Origin: Fenollaria timonensis | GTDB lineage: Bacteria > Bacillota > Clostridia > Tissierellales > Peptoniphilaceae | Reading direction: 5' to 3' | Assembly: GCF_001457835.1 (NCBI RefSeq) | Contig: NZ_LN898230.1 | Span: forward strand, 265,600 to 329,599 | DNA length: 64,000 bases | Part shown: one piece after another, positions 26,335-35,630 of the stretch | How positions within the stretch are numbered: position 1 is the first letter of the stretch | Layout of the letters: every line of letters begins with the position of its first letter | Translations under genes and position numbers: made by a program | The notes under the pieces: generated by a model | What the model saw: the letters and a program-made list of their open reading frames with translations, nothing else | Told to the model about the DNA's origin: nothing | Database searches by the model: none

Positions 26335-27874
26335 TATTCCTCCTTTTATAGTTTAGTACAGCGTCTAAAGCATGAACCTTTAGTGCTTTTAGTGATATTA
26401 CGTAGATGACTAAGGCAATGACACCTGATATAGCCATCATTAAAAATTTGATTATTTTCTTTTCTCCCAAAACTTTTACGCCGAGAGTAAATAGTAAATA
26501 CATTGCTAGTGCCATGATGATGGAGGCTGCTAGTATCTTTATAAGTGAAATTAGATTGTCTTTGATCTCAATATCTGGATAAACTTTCTTAAGCGAGATA
26601 TATAGTGTGATTGCTGAAACTAACGATGAGATCGATGTAGCTAGGGCAAGGCCTTTGTGCTGCATAAACTTAACTAGTATTATGTCAAAGGCGATGTTTA
26701 CTGCGACAGCTATAAGTCCATTGATCATCGGCACTTTGGTCTTTTGCATCGAGTAAAATACTTTTTCAAATATCATTCTTAATGAGGCAAAGAAAAGTCC
26801 TAAGATGTAGAATGTTAGTGCACCTGAGGTCATCAGCGTGGCTGTTTCGTTAAACATATTTCTTTGGAAAAGTATCTCAACTATCGGATAGCTTAAAAAT
26901 ACTATTGCAAAAGTTGCTGGAAGCGTGATAAGTGCAACGATATCGACACTTTCGCTGATTATGCTTCTGATCTCTTGACTTTCGTTTCTAATCATTGATG
27001 ACGATAGTTTTGGGAAGATTACAGTTGTTAGTGCCATGACAAAGACAGATATAATCATAAGATATATCTTGGATGAATAGTTTAGTACCGAGATTGATCC
27101 GCTAACTAGTTCTGAAGCTAGTGTTTTGTCTACAACTAAGTTGATTTGATATGCACTCGAGCCTATAAGTATAGGCACGATAAGCTTAAACATCTTCGCT
27201 ACATAAGGGTCTTTGAAGTCAAAATCGGGCGTGAATCTATATCTCTTGTGCTTAACGGCAGGCAGTTGTATAAGGAACTGCAAAGATGCCGCTATAACGC
27301 TAACGAACATCAATAGATCGATATTGCCTCTTCTTGCAAAAAAGATTAAAAAGATGATAAATACTAGGTTGTATGGTATGCCCATAATGGCATAGGGACC
27401 AAAAACGTTTTCTGATTGCAAAAAGCTTGAGAAAATGTATGTGATTGACAAAAATAATATGATAGGCACACCAATTCTCATTAGGTAGGCAGTGTAGACA
27501 AGTGTCTCGCCAGTAAAGCCTTTCGCTATAAGCTTAGTGATTTGCGGAGCAAAGATGTATGACACAGCGCAAAGGATTATGGCGATGAGGCCGATGATGT
27601 TCATGATTTTGTTCATGAATTTTAATTTGCCTCTTTTGCCTTCTTTCTCTTCTACCTCTGAAAATATTGGCACAAGCGTAGTGTTTAAGCCGCTACCAAG
27701 TGCTCCTATCAAAAAGATAACTGCGGTAGTCGCAGCAGTATACATATCTGTCTCGAGATTGGCACCGTACTTCGATGCGATCATTGTCTCTCTGAAGAAG
27801 CCCATAATCTTGCTGATTAGCGTGAAGACGGATATCATCGCAAGTGATTTTATAACAGTTTTTTTATTTGACAT
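26324..27874 (-). CDS. murJ: MurJ/MviN family lipid II flippase
   Basis: 516 residues, about 14 membrane helices, MOP superfamily. ISKIMGFFRETMIASKYGANLETDMYT is the N-terminal MviN signature (quoted only in part as a family pattern), with NLVVDKTLASEL and AGALTFYILGLF-like segments further on. It moves lipid II across the cytoplasmic membrane for peptidoglycan assembly. Some MurJ-like paralogues serve other polyprenyl-linked sugars. It forms a pair with an ABC exporter gene on the minus strand. Confidence 0.88.
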   Translation of the reverse strand: MSNKKTVIKSLAMISVFTLISKIMGFFRETMIASKYGANLETDMYTAATTAVIFLIGALGSGLNTTLVPIFSEVEEKEGKRGKLKFMNKIMNIIGLIAIILCAVSYIFAPQITKLIAKGFTGETLVYTAYLMRIGVPIILFLSITYIFSSFLQSENVFGPYAIMGIPYNLVFIIFLIFFARRGNIDLLMFVSVIAASLQFLIQLPAVKHKRYRFTPDFDFKDPYVAKMFKLIVPILIGSSAYQINLVVDKTLASELVSGSISVLNYSSKIYLMIISVFVMALTTVIFPKLSSSMIRNESQEIRSIISESVDIVALITLPATFAIVFLSYPIVEILFQRNMFNETATLMTSGALTFYILGLFFASLRMIFEKVFYSMQKTKVPMINGLIAVAVNIAFDIILVKFMQHKGLALATSISSLVSAITLYISLKKVYPDIEIKDNLISLIKILAASIIMALAMYLLFTLGVKVLGEKKIIKFLMMAISGVIALVIYVISLKALKVHALDAVLNYKRRNNEK

Positions 27875-27938
27875 ATATAAACCTCTTTTGTTTTAAATTC
27901 TTCTTGAATTTTATCACAAAGTATATAAAAAATCAAGT

Positions 27939-28727
27939 TTATAAGAGGTAATTTTCAATAAAGTGAGCCGCTCCCGACTCGTCGCAATCCTTGGTGATGT
28001 AAGTCGCTGCCTCTTTGATTATAGGCATGGCATTAGCCATAGCAACTGAGGCGCCAGTACCCTTAATCATCTCAAGATCATTTTCACTGTCGTCAAAGCT
28101 TATGGTGTCATTAATATCAATACCAAGCTTATGGATTATTTCATTTATACCGACTAGCTTTGACGTCTTTACGCTATTGATATCAGCAAAGTCATCGTTC
28201 CATCTCTTAAAGACAGAGTTCTTCATATATGGTATTAGATGCTCTTCATCAAAGGCCTTAGTCGTATATGAATTCATTTGATATATTTTGCTTAAATCAA
28301 TATCAGAGAATGAAGCGAGCCTTGGTATAGGTACTTCGACGTGGTCATGAACCGCGTGAACCTTATCATCCACTTTATTAAGTACAACGCCTTCACGAGT
28401 AAAGAGCGATAGGGCAAAGCCAAGCCTATGTGATGCGTCTACTATGAAGCGAACGTCTTCTTCCTCCATGAAGTGCTCTGAAACAATTTCATCGCCTATT
28501 ACATTTAAGTTACCGTTCATGCCAACAAAGCCATCGACCTCAAGAGTATTATCAAGAACCTTCAATATATTTTTCTTGTCACGGCCAGATGAGATGAAGA
28601 CCAAGATCCCTTTTTCTCTTAGCTTATTTATAGCGGCTATGTCTCTTTTGCTTATCTTATGAGAAGTGAAGCTCACTATAGTCCCGTCCATATCAAAGAA
28701 GGCCGCCTTTATATTATTTAATTTCAT
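27939..28727 (-). CDS. Cof-type HAD-superfamily hydrolase
   Basis: 262 residues from the ATG at 28727, 7 bases after TTGGAGG; in-frame ATGs at 28745 and 28733 are too close to or before that site. HAD motif I is FFDMDGTIVS, motif II FISSGRD, and motif IV SFDDSENDLEMI; the large cap of type C2B lies between. Cof-like phosphatases act on sugar phosphates, pyridoxal phosphate or flavin nucleotides, and the substrate is not predictable. It is transcribed alone on the minus strand. Confidence 0.88.
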   Translation of the reverse strand: MKLNNIKAAFFDMDGTIVSFTSHKISKRDIAAINKLREKGILVFISSGRDKKNILKVLDNTLEVDGFVGMNGNLNVIGDEIVSEHFMEEEDVRFIVDASHRLGFALSLFTREGVVLNKVDDKVHAVHDHVEVPIPRLASFSDIDLSKIYQMNSYTTKAFDEEHLIPYMKNSVFKRWNDDFADINSVKTSKLVGINEIIHKLGIDINDTISFDDSENDLEMIKGTGASVAMANAMPIIKEAATYITKDCDESGAAHFIENYLL

Positions 28728-28878
28728 ATTCATACCTCCAAACAATTATTATTACCCAATTAAAGTCATTATTATTTTTACTAAATAGATATCAAGGAGA
28801 TATTCATAGAATTTATAATAAAGCTCATTTAAATCAATTTACATAATAATAAAGTTAGCACTATAGGCGAAAAAAGTG

Positions 28879-28907
28879 TTGCATAAGTAGCAGATTTGTA
28901 GTATAAT
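28879..28907 (+). promoter_or_regulatory. Promoter for the YfcC transporter gene
   Basis: TTGCAT (28879-28884), 17 bases, perfect TATAAT (28902-28907), about 40 bases before the start codon. Confidence 0.65.
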
Positions 28908-28947
28908 TATAGTATCAATAGTAAACAATCATTAAGGAGGTAAAATG

Positions 28948-30399
28948 ATGGAAAAACAAAAAAAGAAACGTTCATTGAGTGCTTATAGTATTCTTATTCT
29001 AATTATACTATTTGTTGCAATCTTATCATGGATTTTTAATGGAGCACAATTTGCCCCTGTAGTTCCTAAGGGAGCTGAAGAAGCTGTTACTGAAGTAGCA
29101 GGAGCTAGACTTCCAGACATAACAATGAGTTTCTACAACGGCTTTGTTGACGCTATAGATATCGCCATCTTCGTTATGGTTATCGGTGGTTTCCTAGCAG
29201 TTGTTAACAAGACAGGAGCTCTTGAAGCTGGTATTCACAGACTAGTTAAGAACATGAAGGGTAGAGAAATGGCTCTTATCGCTGTACTTATGATTCTTTT
29301 CTCAATAGGTGGATCAACTTACGGTATGGCAGAAGAAACTGTAGCCCTATATCCTCTAATCATTACTGCGATGGTAGCTGCAGGCTTTGATACTATGGTT
29401 GCTGTAGCAACTGTTCTTCTTGGAGCAGGTGCCGGCGTACTTGGTTCAACAGTTAACCCATTTGCTACTGGTGTAGCTATGGACGCACTTAACGGTGCAG
29501 GCGTTGAATGTAACAAAGGTACTGTAATTCTACTAGGCGCAATACTTTGGGCAGTTGCTCTAGGTACTGCTATGTACTTCGTATTAAAATACGCTAGCAA
29601 AGTACACAAAGACAAAGGCTCAACAATATTATCTCTTCAAGAAAGAGAAGTAATGGACAAAGAATTTAAGACAACTAAGACTGAAGAAGAACTTGTTTAC
29701 ACAGGTAGACATAAATTCATTTTAGTTATATTCGCAATTACTTTTATAGTTATGATTATATCATTAATTCCTTGGCCAGATTTTGGTGTAACAGCATTTG
29801 AAGGCTGGTCAGCATTCTTGACAGACACAGCACTTGGTGAATGGTACTTCCCAGAAATTTCAGTATTATTCTTCCTAATGTCTATAGTTATAGGCTGGAT
29901 CGGAAGACTATCTGAAAAGGAATTGGTTAACGCATTCATTGACGGAGCAAAAGACATCTTATCAGTTGTATTAGTAATCGTAGTAGCAAGAGCTGCATCA
30001 GTACTTATGGCTCAAACACACATCGACGCACTTATACTAGATAGATCAGCAACAGCTCTAGCAGGCTTACCAGTTTACTTATTCGTACCATTTGCATACA
30101 TCGTATACATCGCACTATCATTCTTCATCCCATCAACATCAGGCCTTGCAACACTATCTATCCCAGTTATGGGTGGATTAGCTGCTAGACTTGGTTACTC
30201 ACCAGAAGTTATGATACTAATATTCTGCGCTGCAGAAGGCGTTGTAAACTATGTAACACCAACATCAGGTGTTGTTATGGGCGCAATACAAATTTCTAAG
30301 ATGGAATTAGGTACTTGGTATAAATGGGTTAAGAAACCTCTTATATTCACAGTAATATTCTCAATAATTGTATTAACTGTAGCAATGATGATATTCTAA
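28948..30399 (+). CDS. yfcC: YfcC family transporter (putative basic amino acid antiporter / DcuC-like)
   Basis: 483 residues from the second of two adjacent ATGs (7 bases after AAGGAGG). About 12 membrane helices. GGSTYGMAEETVALYPL and GAGAGVLGSTVNPFATGVA in the first half and PSTSGLATLSIPVMGGLA in the second are inverted-topology re-entrant hairpin motifs of the C4-dicarboxylate/amino-acid DcuC-like ion-transporter superfamily, YfcC branch. It probably moves arginine, ornithine or another charged metabolite across the cytoplasmic membrane; the substrate is not demonstrated. It is flanked by its own promoter and a terminator at 30,416. Confidence 0.85.
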   Translation: MEKQKKKRSLSAYSILILIILFVAILSWIFNGAQFAPVVPKGAEEAVTEVAGARLPDITMSFYNGFVDAIDIAIFVMVIGGFLAVVNKTGALEAGIHRLVKNMKGREMALIAVLMILFSIGGSTYGMAEETVALYPLIITAMVAAGFDTMVAVATVLLGAGAGVLGSTVNPFATGVAMDALNGAGVECNKGTVILLGAILWAVALGTAMYFVLKYASKVHKDKGSTILSLQEREVMDKEFKTTKTEEELVYTGRHKFILVIFAITFIVMIISLIPWPDFGVTAFEGWSAFLTDTALGEWYFPEISVLFFLMSIVIGWIGRLSEKELVNAFIDGAKDILSVVLVIVVARAASVLMAQTHIDALILDRSATALAGLPVYLFVPFAYIVYIALSFFIPSTSGLATLSIPVMGGLAARLGYSPEVMILIFCAAEGVVNYVTPTSGVVMGAIQISKMELGTWYKWVKKPLIFTVIFSIIVLTVAMMIF

Positions 30400-30415
30400 A
30401 ATTGTTTACTATCGG

Positions 30416-30444
30416 AGAAGTCCCTTATGGGGCTTCTTTTTTTG
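30416..30444 (+). terminator. Intrinsic terminator after yfcC
   Basis: The arms AGAAGTCCC and GGGGCTTCT (one G-U pair) enclose the loop TTAT, followed by seven T residues. Confidence 0.88.
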
Positions 30445-30499
30445 TACATAGATATAGAAAATAATCTTCATTTATGATATAATTACATTGGAGGAATGT

Positions 30500-31402
30500 A
30501 TGAAGAAAATAATTGAAGAAATAAAAAGATTAAATATAGAAACGATTAAAGAGGACGAAAGCTTATCGAATTACACTACTTTTAAGATAGGTGGGCCAGC
30601 GCGCGTCTTAATCGAAGCAAAGAGCGATGAAGAAGTTCTAAAACTTGTGAGGCTCTTTGACGAGATGAAAGAAGATTACCTTATCATTGGCAATGGCAGT
30701 AACCTTCTTATCAGCGATGCTGGTATTGAAAGACCTGTCATAGTCTTAGATAAAAACTTTTCAAATATCACTATGATAGATGAAGTGACTTTATATGCAG
30801 AGGCAGGCGCCTCACTTAAGAGCCTTGCCAACAAGGCGCTTGAGCTAGGTCTAGGTGGTCTTGAAGCCATATCAGGTATACCTGGAACAGTTGGCGGAGC
30901 TGTATATATGAACGCCGGTGCCTATGGTAGCGAGATTAAAGATGTGGTGACTAAGATAAGATATATTAAAGACGATAGTATAGCCGAGCTTGATGCAAGC
31001 AAAGCAAATTTTGCTCACAGAAGAAGCATTTTTCAAGATAAGGGCTACATCATATTAGGCACCTACTTTAAATTAGAGAAGAAAGATAAGAAAGATATAG
31101 AAGAAGAGCAAAGAGATTACACTCAAAGAAGAAAGGACAAGCAGCCACTTGAGTATCCATCGGCTGGCTCAGTATTTAAGAGACCCGAAGGCTACTACGC
31201 ATCTAAACTGATTGAAGATGCTGGACTAAAGGGACTCTCCGTTGGCGGCGCCATGGTTAGTAAAAAGCACTCAGGCTTTATAATTAACACAGGGAGCGCT
31301 AGTTTTGACGACGTAGTCAAACTTATTGAAAAAGTTAAAGCCATCGTCTTAGACAAGTTCGCTGTAAGTCTTGAAGAGGAGATAAGGATTATAAATGAAT
31401 AA
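30500..31402 (+). CDS. murB: UDP-N-acetylenolpyruvoylglucosamine reductase MurB
   Basis: 300 residues from the ATG at 30500, 6 bases after GGAGGA; a TTG at 30488 is upstream of that site. It is FAD-binding: NYTTFKIGGPARVLIEAKS, IIGNGSNLLI, and GLEAISGIPGTVGGAVYMNAGAYG, with the catalytic serine region PSAGSVFKRP of type IIa/IIb MurB. It reduces the enolpyruvyl group to make UDP-MurNAc. An extended -10 (TGATATAAT at 30474-30482) lies before it. It is the first gene of a run of 12 overlapping genes that ends at a terminator near 40,859. Confidence 0.95.
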   Translation: MKKIIEEIKRLNIETIKEDESLSNYTTFKIGGPARVLIEAKSDEEVLKLVRLFDEMKEDYLIIGNGSNLLISDAGIERPVIVLDKNFSNITMIDEVTLYAEAGASLKSLANKALELGLGGLEAISGIPGTVGGAVYMNAGAYGSEIKDVVTKIRYIKDDSIAELDASKANFAHRRSIFQDKGYIILGTYFKLEKKDKKDIEEEQRDYTQRRKDKQPLEYPSAGSVFKRPEGYYASKLIEDAGLKGLSVGGAMVSKKHSGFIINTGSASFDDVVKLIEKVKAIVLDKFAVSLEEEIRIINE

Positions 31403-32171
31403 AATTAGATTATATGGCGACTACCATACACATACGATATTCTCGTCAGGAACTAAGGGCAACCTTGGTAGGCACGCTTCGCAAACACCCGAAGAGAGCG
31501 CAAAGAAAGCCTTTGTAATGGGTCTAAAAGAGCTAGCAATCACAGATCACGGCCTAGCTCATTATATGTTCGGCATAAAGAGAAGTAATTTGCCTGTTCT
31601 TAGAGAGAGGATTGACAAGCTAAACGAAGAGTATAATGACAAGGGACTTAAGATACTTATGGGTGTCGAAGCGAATTTACTTGACTTTGACGGAACTGTT
31701 GATCTTGACAATGAGCTTATGAAATACCTTGACATAGTGCTTATGGGTTTTCATTATGGCATAAAGACGAAGAACTTCAAGGAGCAAATGAAGTTATCGA
31801 TACTGCCGCAGATATCAAAGCCATTTAAAAAATGGCATGCGAAGGTGACTGAGAGGGTTACGGACTCATACATCAAGGCGATAGAGAAGTACCCGATAAA
31901 GATAATTACGCATCCGGGCGACAAGATAGACGTAAACATTGTTAGACTTGCCAAAGCATGCAAGGAGCATGGCGTGGCACTAGAAATAAATTCATCGCAC
32001 AAGAATCTTTCAGTTGAGGACCTAATCAAGATCAAGGACATAGACGTAGACTTATACGTGGGATCAGACGCACACAAATTAGAGCGTGTAGGCGATGTAA
32101 AAGAAGCATTAAGAAGAGCTGACGAAGCTCAAATTGATATCAATAGAATTAAAAATATTTATATAGAGTAG
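31395..32171 (+). CDS. PHP domain metal-dependent phosphoesterase
   Basis: 258 residues. The PHP signature YGDYHTHTIFSSGTKG supplies the first two histidines, AITDHGLA and TNIIITHPGD-like ITHPGDKID follow, and YVGSDAHKLERVG is the C-terminal Asp-x-His. It resembles the YcdX/histidinol-phosphatase-related branch. It commonly sits between murB and rapZ in Clostridia. The reaction is unknown. It overlaps murB by 8 bases. Confidence 0.87.
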   Translation: MNKIRLYGDYHTHTIFSSGTKGNLGRHASQTPEESAKKAFVMGLKELAITDHGLAHYMFGIKRSNLPVLRERIDKLNEEYNDKGLKILMGVEANLLDFDGTVDLDNELMKYLDIVLMGFHYGIKTKNFKEQMKLSILPQISKPFKKWHAKVTERVTDSYIKAIEKYPIKIITHPGDKIDVNIVRLAKACKEHGVALEINSSHKNLSVEDLIKIKDIDVDLYVGSDAHKLERVGDVKEALRRADEAQIDINRIKNIYIE

Positions 32172-32180
32172 GAGGATATT

Positions 32181-33050
32181 ATGGACATATATGTAGTAAC
32201 AGGCATGAGTGGTGCCGGAAAGAGTTCTTTATTGAATTTCATGGAAGATAACGGATTTTACTGCATTGACAATATGCCTCCTGTTTTATTGCCAAAATTC
32301 TTCGAGCTAATTGATAGTGAGAATGAAAACATTAACAAAGTAGCCTTTGGTATGGACATAAGGGGCAAGGAGTTTTTCAATGACATGCTCACTGTGATAG
32401 ATGGGCTTGAAGAAAAGAATTTAGATTTTAAGCTAATATTTTTAGACGCAAGAGACAGCGAGCTCATAAAGCGTTTCAATGAAAGAAGAAGGCCGCATCC
32501 ACTCAGCAAAGACGGCTCACTTAAAGATGGTATACAAAAGGAAAGAGAGATACTTAAGGAGCTTAAGGACAAATCAGACTACATCATAGATACAAGCTCA
32601 ATGAAGAGCAGCGACCTAAAGGACAAGCTATACGAGATACTTTCAAACACTATTACGAGAAAGAAACTTACCATAGTCGTGGAAAGCTTTGGCTTTAAGT
32701 ACGGCATCTTGGAAGAGGCAGACCTTGTTTTTGATGTACGCTTCCTACCTAATCCATATTACCTTGACGATCTAAGGCCACTATCAGGACTTGACGCAGA
32801 GATAAAAGAATTTTTAGAGAAATTTGATGCTACTGAAGAATTTTTCCAAAAACTTGTTGATATGCTTGACTTTTTACTACCAAATTATATAAAGGAAGGC
32901 AAAAATCAACTAACTATAGGCATGGGATGCACAGGCGGTAGACACAGAAGCGTTTACATGGCTGAAAGGCTATATGAATATTTAAAAGAAAAGAAGAATT
33001 TAACTGTTTTGAAGAATAGAGATATGTATAAAGAGGCTCGTAATGTATAA
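32181..33050 (+). CDS. rapZ: RNase adapter protein RapZ (YvcJ family)
   Basis: 289 residues. The N-terminal P-loop GMSGAGKSSLL (8-18), DNMPPVLLPKF, and RRPHPLS are typical. The C-terminal domain has FGFKYG, DVRFLPNPY, and the GMGCTGGRHRSVYMAERL phosphate-binding segment. YvcJ/RapZ binds nucleotides and, in Proteobacteria, an sRNA; its role in Firmicutes is less clear. It is followed by yvcK with an 8-base overlap, as in most Firmicutes. Confidence 0.93.
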   Translation: MDIYVVTGMSGAGKSSLLNFMEDNGFYCIDNMPPVLLPKFFELIDSENENINKVAFGMDIRGKEFFNDMLTVIDGLEEKNLDFKLIFLDARDSELIKRFNERRRPHPLSKDGSLKDGIQKEREILKELKDKSDYIIDTSSMKSSDLKDKLYEILSNTITRKKLTIVVESFGFKYGILEEADLVFDVRFLPNPYYLDDLRPLSGLDAEIKEFLEKFDATEEFFQKLVDMLDFLLPNYIKEGKNQLTIGMGCTGGRHRSVYMAERLYEYLKEKKNLTVLKNRDMYKEARNV

Positions 33051-34050
33051 TAAGTACAGGAGCCTAAATCCTAAGATACTTGCAATAGGCGGAGGAACGG
33101 GTTTATCGACTCTACTAAAGGGTATTAAAAACTACTCATCAGATATAACGGCGATAGTGACCATGGCTGACGATGGCGGCGGAAGTGGCATTTTAAGAAG
33201 AAGCTTTGGAATGCTGCCACCAGGCGATGTGCGTAACTGCCTTTTAGCGCTTTCTGACATAGAGCCAGAGATGAATACACTTTTATCACATCGCTTTGAG
33301 AAGGGCGAATTAAAAGGCCAATCCTTCGGCAATCTATTTTTGCTTGCGATGAATGAGATATACGGCTCCTTTGAAGAGGCGGTCAAGATGGCATCGAGCA
33401 TATTAAGGGTCAAGGGAACTGTTATGCCCATCACCGTGAACGATGTCAATATCGAGGCGACTTACGATGACAAGAGCAAGGCCTTTGGCGAGAGCATTTT
33501 GCCAGCTGAGGCTATTAAAGACAATAAAAAGATAAAGAGGGTTGAACTTTGTCCAAAAGACGTTGAGCCACTTGATGGCGTTATCACAGCCATAAACAAA
33601 GCAGACATCATACTTATAGGCCCGGGCAGCCTATATACATCAATCATACCGAATCTGCTTGTAAAAGGTGTGACGGAAGCAATCATTTCTTCACCAGCGA
33701 AAAAGATTTACGTGCAAAACGTTATGACGCAGCATGGCGAAACCGACGATATGTCTGTAAAAGATCACGTGGGAGCAATTTTCGAGCACTCGGAAAAAAT
33801 TTTTGACTCAATCATCATAAATAATAAGGTCTTAAGCGAGGATCTTAAGAAAAAATATCAAGAAGAGTATCAAGAACAAATATTTTTGACTGATGACGAC
33901 AAGAAATTTTTAGAAGAAGAAGCGATTGATTATATCGAAGGCGACTGCTTGGATAGTGGCGACTACGCTAGACATGACAGCGAGAAGCTTTCGAACATGA
34001 TTATCGATTATTATATAAGGACTAGAAGGGTAAAGACTTATGAGAAATAA
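33043..34050 (+). CDS. yvcK: YvcK/GlmR family protein (gluconeogenesis factor, UDP-GlcNAc binding)
   Basis: 335 residues, CofD-like superfamily. IGGGTGLSTLLKGIK at the N-terminus, DDGGGSG, LPPGDVRNCLLAL, and IGPGSLYTSIIPNLLV are the nucleotide-sugar binding motifs. In Bacillus it binds UDP-GlcNAc and promotes GlmS activity for envelope precursor supply. It overlaps rapZ by 8 bases. In most Firmicutes whiA follows; here aroE follows with an 11-base overlap. Confidence 0.93.
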   Translation: MYNKYRSLNPKILAIGGGTGLSTLLKGIKNYSSDITAIVTMADDGGGSGILRRSFGMLPPGDVRNCLLALSDIEPEMNTLLSHRFEKGELKGQSFGNLFLLAMNEIYGSFEEAVKMASSILRVKGTVMPITVNDVNIEATYDDKSKAFGESILPAEAIKDNKKIKRVELCPKDVEPLDGVITAINKADIILIGPGSLYTSIIPNLLVKGVTEAIISSPAKKIYVQNVMTQHGETDDMSVKDHVGAIFEHSEKIFDSIIINNKVLSEDLKKKYQEEYQEQIFLTDDDKKFLEEEAIDYIEGDCLDSGDYARHDSEKLSNMIIDYYIRTRRVKTYEK

Positions 34051-34822
34051 ATTATTCGTGATAGGTAGCCCGATTGAGCAGTCAAAGTCACCAGAAGTGA
34101 TGACGGACTTTATCAATAGAGATGGGCTTGACTTAAGTTACGAAAAAAGAGAAGTGAATAAAGACAGTCTTGAAAGCTTTGTAAATGAAGCGCAGAATGG
34201 CGAAGTGCTTGGCTTTAACATCACTACGCCACTTAAGGAAGAAATACTTAAATACGCAGACGATATGAGTGAAGCGGTTAAGGTACTTGAAGCAGCCAAT
34301 ACGGCGAGCTTTGCCAGTGGCAAGATGAGTCTACACAATACTGACTACATCGGCTTTATGAAAGACATCACTAGCCTAATACCAAAGTATGAGAGATACT
34401 CCTATGCTGTTTTAGGTACTGGCGGAGCGGCTCGCAGCATTATATATGCTCTGCTTAATTTAGATATCTTTCAAATAACTGTTTACACGCGCGACGAGGT
34501 CGAAGCGCATTACAAGCTAAAGAACTTCGAAGACGATATCGAGATATATCCTTACGGCTACGGCATGGATCAAGACGTCATCATAAACGCGACTGGCCTT
34601 GGCATGGCAGGAAGGCTTGACGAGAGCCCATTATCAAAGGAAGACTTCGAGATGAGCAGAGCTGGCTTTGCCTATGACCTAACATATAACCCTGAAGAGA
34701 CAAAGTTCTTGAAACTTGCTAAAGAAGCAGGTCTCATCACTATGAATGGCTGGGGCATGTTCATGGGTCAAGCCGAAGAAGCGTTTAAAATTTGGACTGG
34801 AGCTGATAGAAATGAACTTTGA
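34040..34822 (+). CDS. aroE: Shikimate dehydrogenase (NADP+)
   Basis: 260 residues. The N-terminal substrate domain has IGSPIEQSKSPEV, FNITTPLKEEI (catalytic Lys), and NTDYIGF (Asp). The C-terminal Rossmann domain has LGTGGAARSIIYAL. It reduces 3-dehydroshikimate to shikimate. It is the first of seven consecutive aromatic biosynthesis genes. It starts within yvcK and overlaps aroF by 11 bases. Confidence 0.93.
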   Translation: MRNKLFVIGSPIEQSKSPEVMTDFINRDGLDLSYEKREVNKDSLESFVNEAQNGEVLGFNITTPLKEEILKYADDMSEAVKVLEAANTASFASGKMSLHNTDYIGFMKDITSLIPKYERYSYAVLGTGGAARSIIYALLNLDIFQITVYTRDEVEAHYKLKNFEDDIEIYPYGYGMDQDVIINATGLGMAGRLDESPLSKEDFEMSRAGFAYDLTYNPEETKFLKLAKEAGLITMNGWGMFMGQAEEAFKIWTGADRNEL

Positions 34823-35630
34823 ACAAGAAAAATCATCAAAGACATATAAAGAAAAGACAATTATTAATATAGGCGGCGAAAAAATTGGCGATGGCTTTGC
34901 AGTGATCGCTGGTCCTTGCGCGTGTGAATCATATGACTCACTTCTTGATGAGGTAAAATTTTTATCATCTCGCGGAATAAAGTTTATTAGAGCAGGCGCC
35001 TTCAAGCCAAGGACATCGCCATATAGCTTCCAAGGCTTAGGACGCGAGGCACTTGACTACTTTAAAGAGATAAAAAAGGCTTATGACGTGAAATTTGTTT
35101 CCGAGCTAATGGATTTGCGTGAGCTTGATTATTTCATGGATGCAGTCGACATAATTCAAGTTGGCGCTAGAAATATGCAAAACTTTTCCTTATTAACTGA
35201 GCTTGGCAAGATAAATAAACCAGTTCTATTAAAAAGAGGTTTTGCAAATAAGATAAAAGAATTTATTGCAGCAGCTGAATATATTTTAAAGGGCGGCAAC
35301 GAAGATGTCATTTTATGCGAAAGAGGCATCAGGACTTTCGAGACAGCTACGAGAAACACGCTAGACATCTCAAGTGTGCCTATAATTAAGAAATATACAA
35401 ATCTACCCATCATAGTTGATCCATCACATGCAGGCGGCCTTGACTACCTAGTGAAGCCACTAAGTCTAGCTAGTGCGGCAGTTGGAGCTGACGGCATCAT
35501 CATTGAAGTGAATGATAAAAAGACAGAGGCACTTTCAGATGGCGAGCAAGCCATCAACTATGCTGAGTTTGATGATCTTTTACAAGATTTAAAGAAGATA
35601 CTTAAGGCGATGGACAAAACTTATGAATAA
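34812..35630 (+). CDS. aroF: 3-deoxy-7-phosphoheptulonate synthase (DAHP synthase, type I-beta)
   Basis: 272 residues from the ATG at 34812; the frame is open earlier but only inside aroE. It has a short N-terminal extension, then the barrel: AVIAGPCACES, RAGAFKPRTSPYSFQGLG, GARNMQNFSLL, LKRGFANKIKEFI, and DPSHAGG. It condenses erythrose 4-phosphate and phosphoenolpyruvate, the entry step of the shikimate pathway. There is no chorismate mutase domain and no full regulatory domain, so feedback control may be weak or allosteric through other means. Confidence 0.93.
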   Translation: MNFEQEKSSKTYKEKTIINIGGEKIGDGFAVIAGPCACESYDSLLDEVKFLSSRGIKFIRAGAFKPRTSPYSFQGLGREALDYFKEIKKAYDVKFVSELMDLRELDYFMDAVDIIQVGARNMQNFSLLTELGKINKPVLLKRGFANKIKEFIAAAEYILKGGNEDVILCERGIRTFETATRNTLDISSVPIIKKYTNLPIIVDPSHAGGLDYLVKPLSLASAAVGADGIIIEVNDKKTEALSDGEQAINYAEFDDLLQDLKKILKAMDKTYE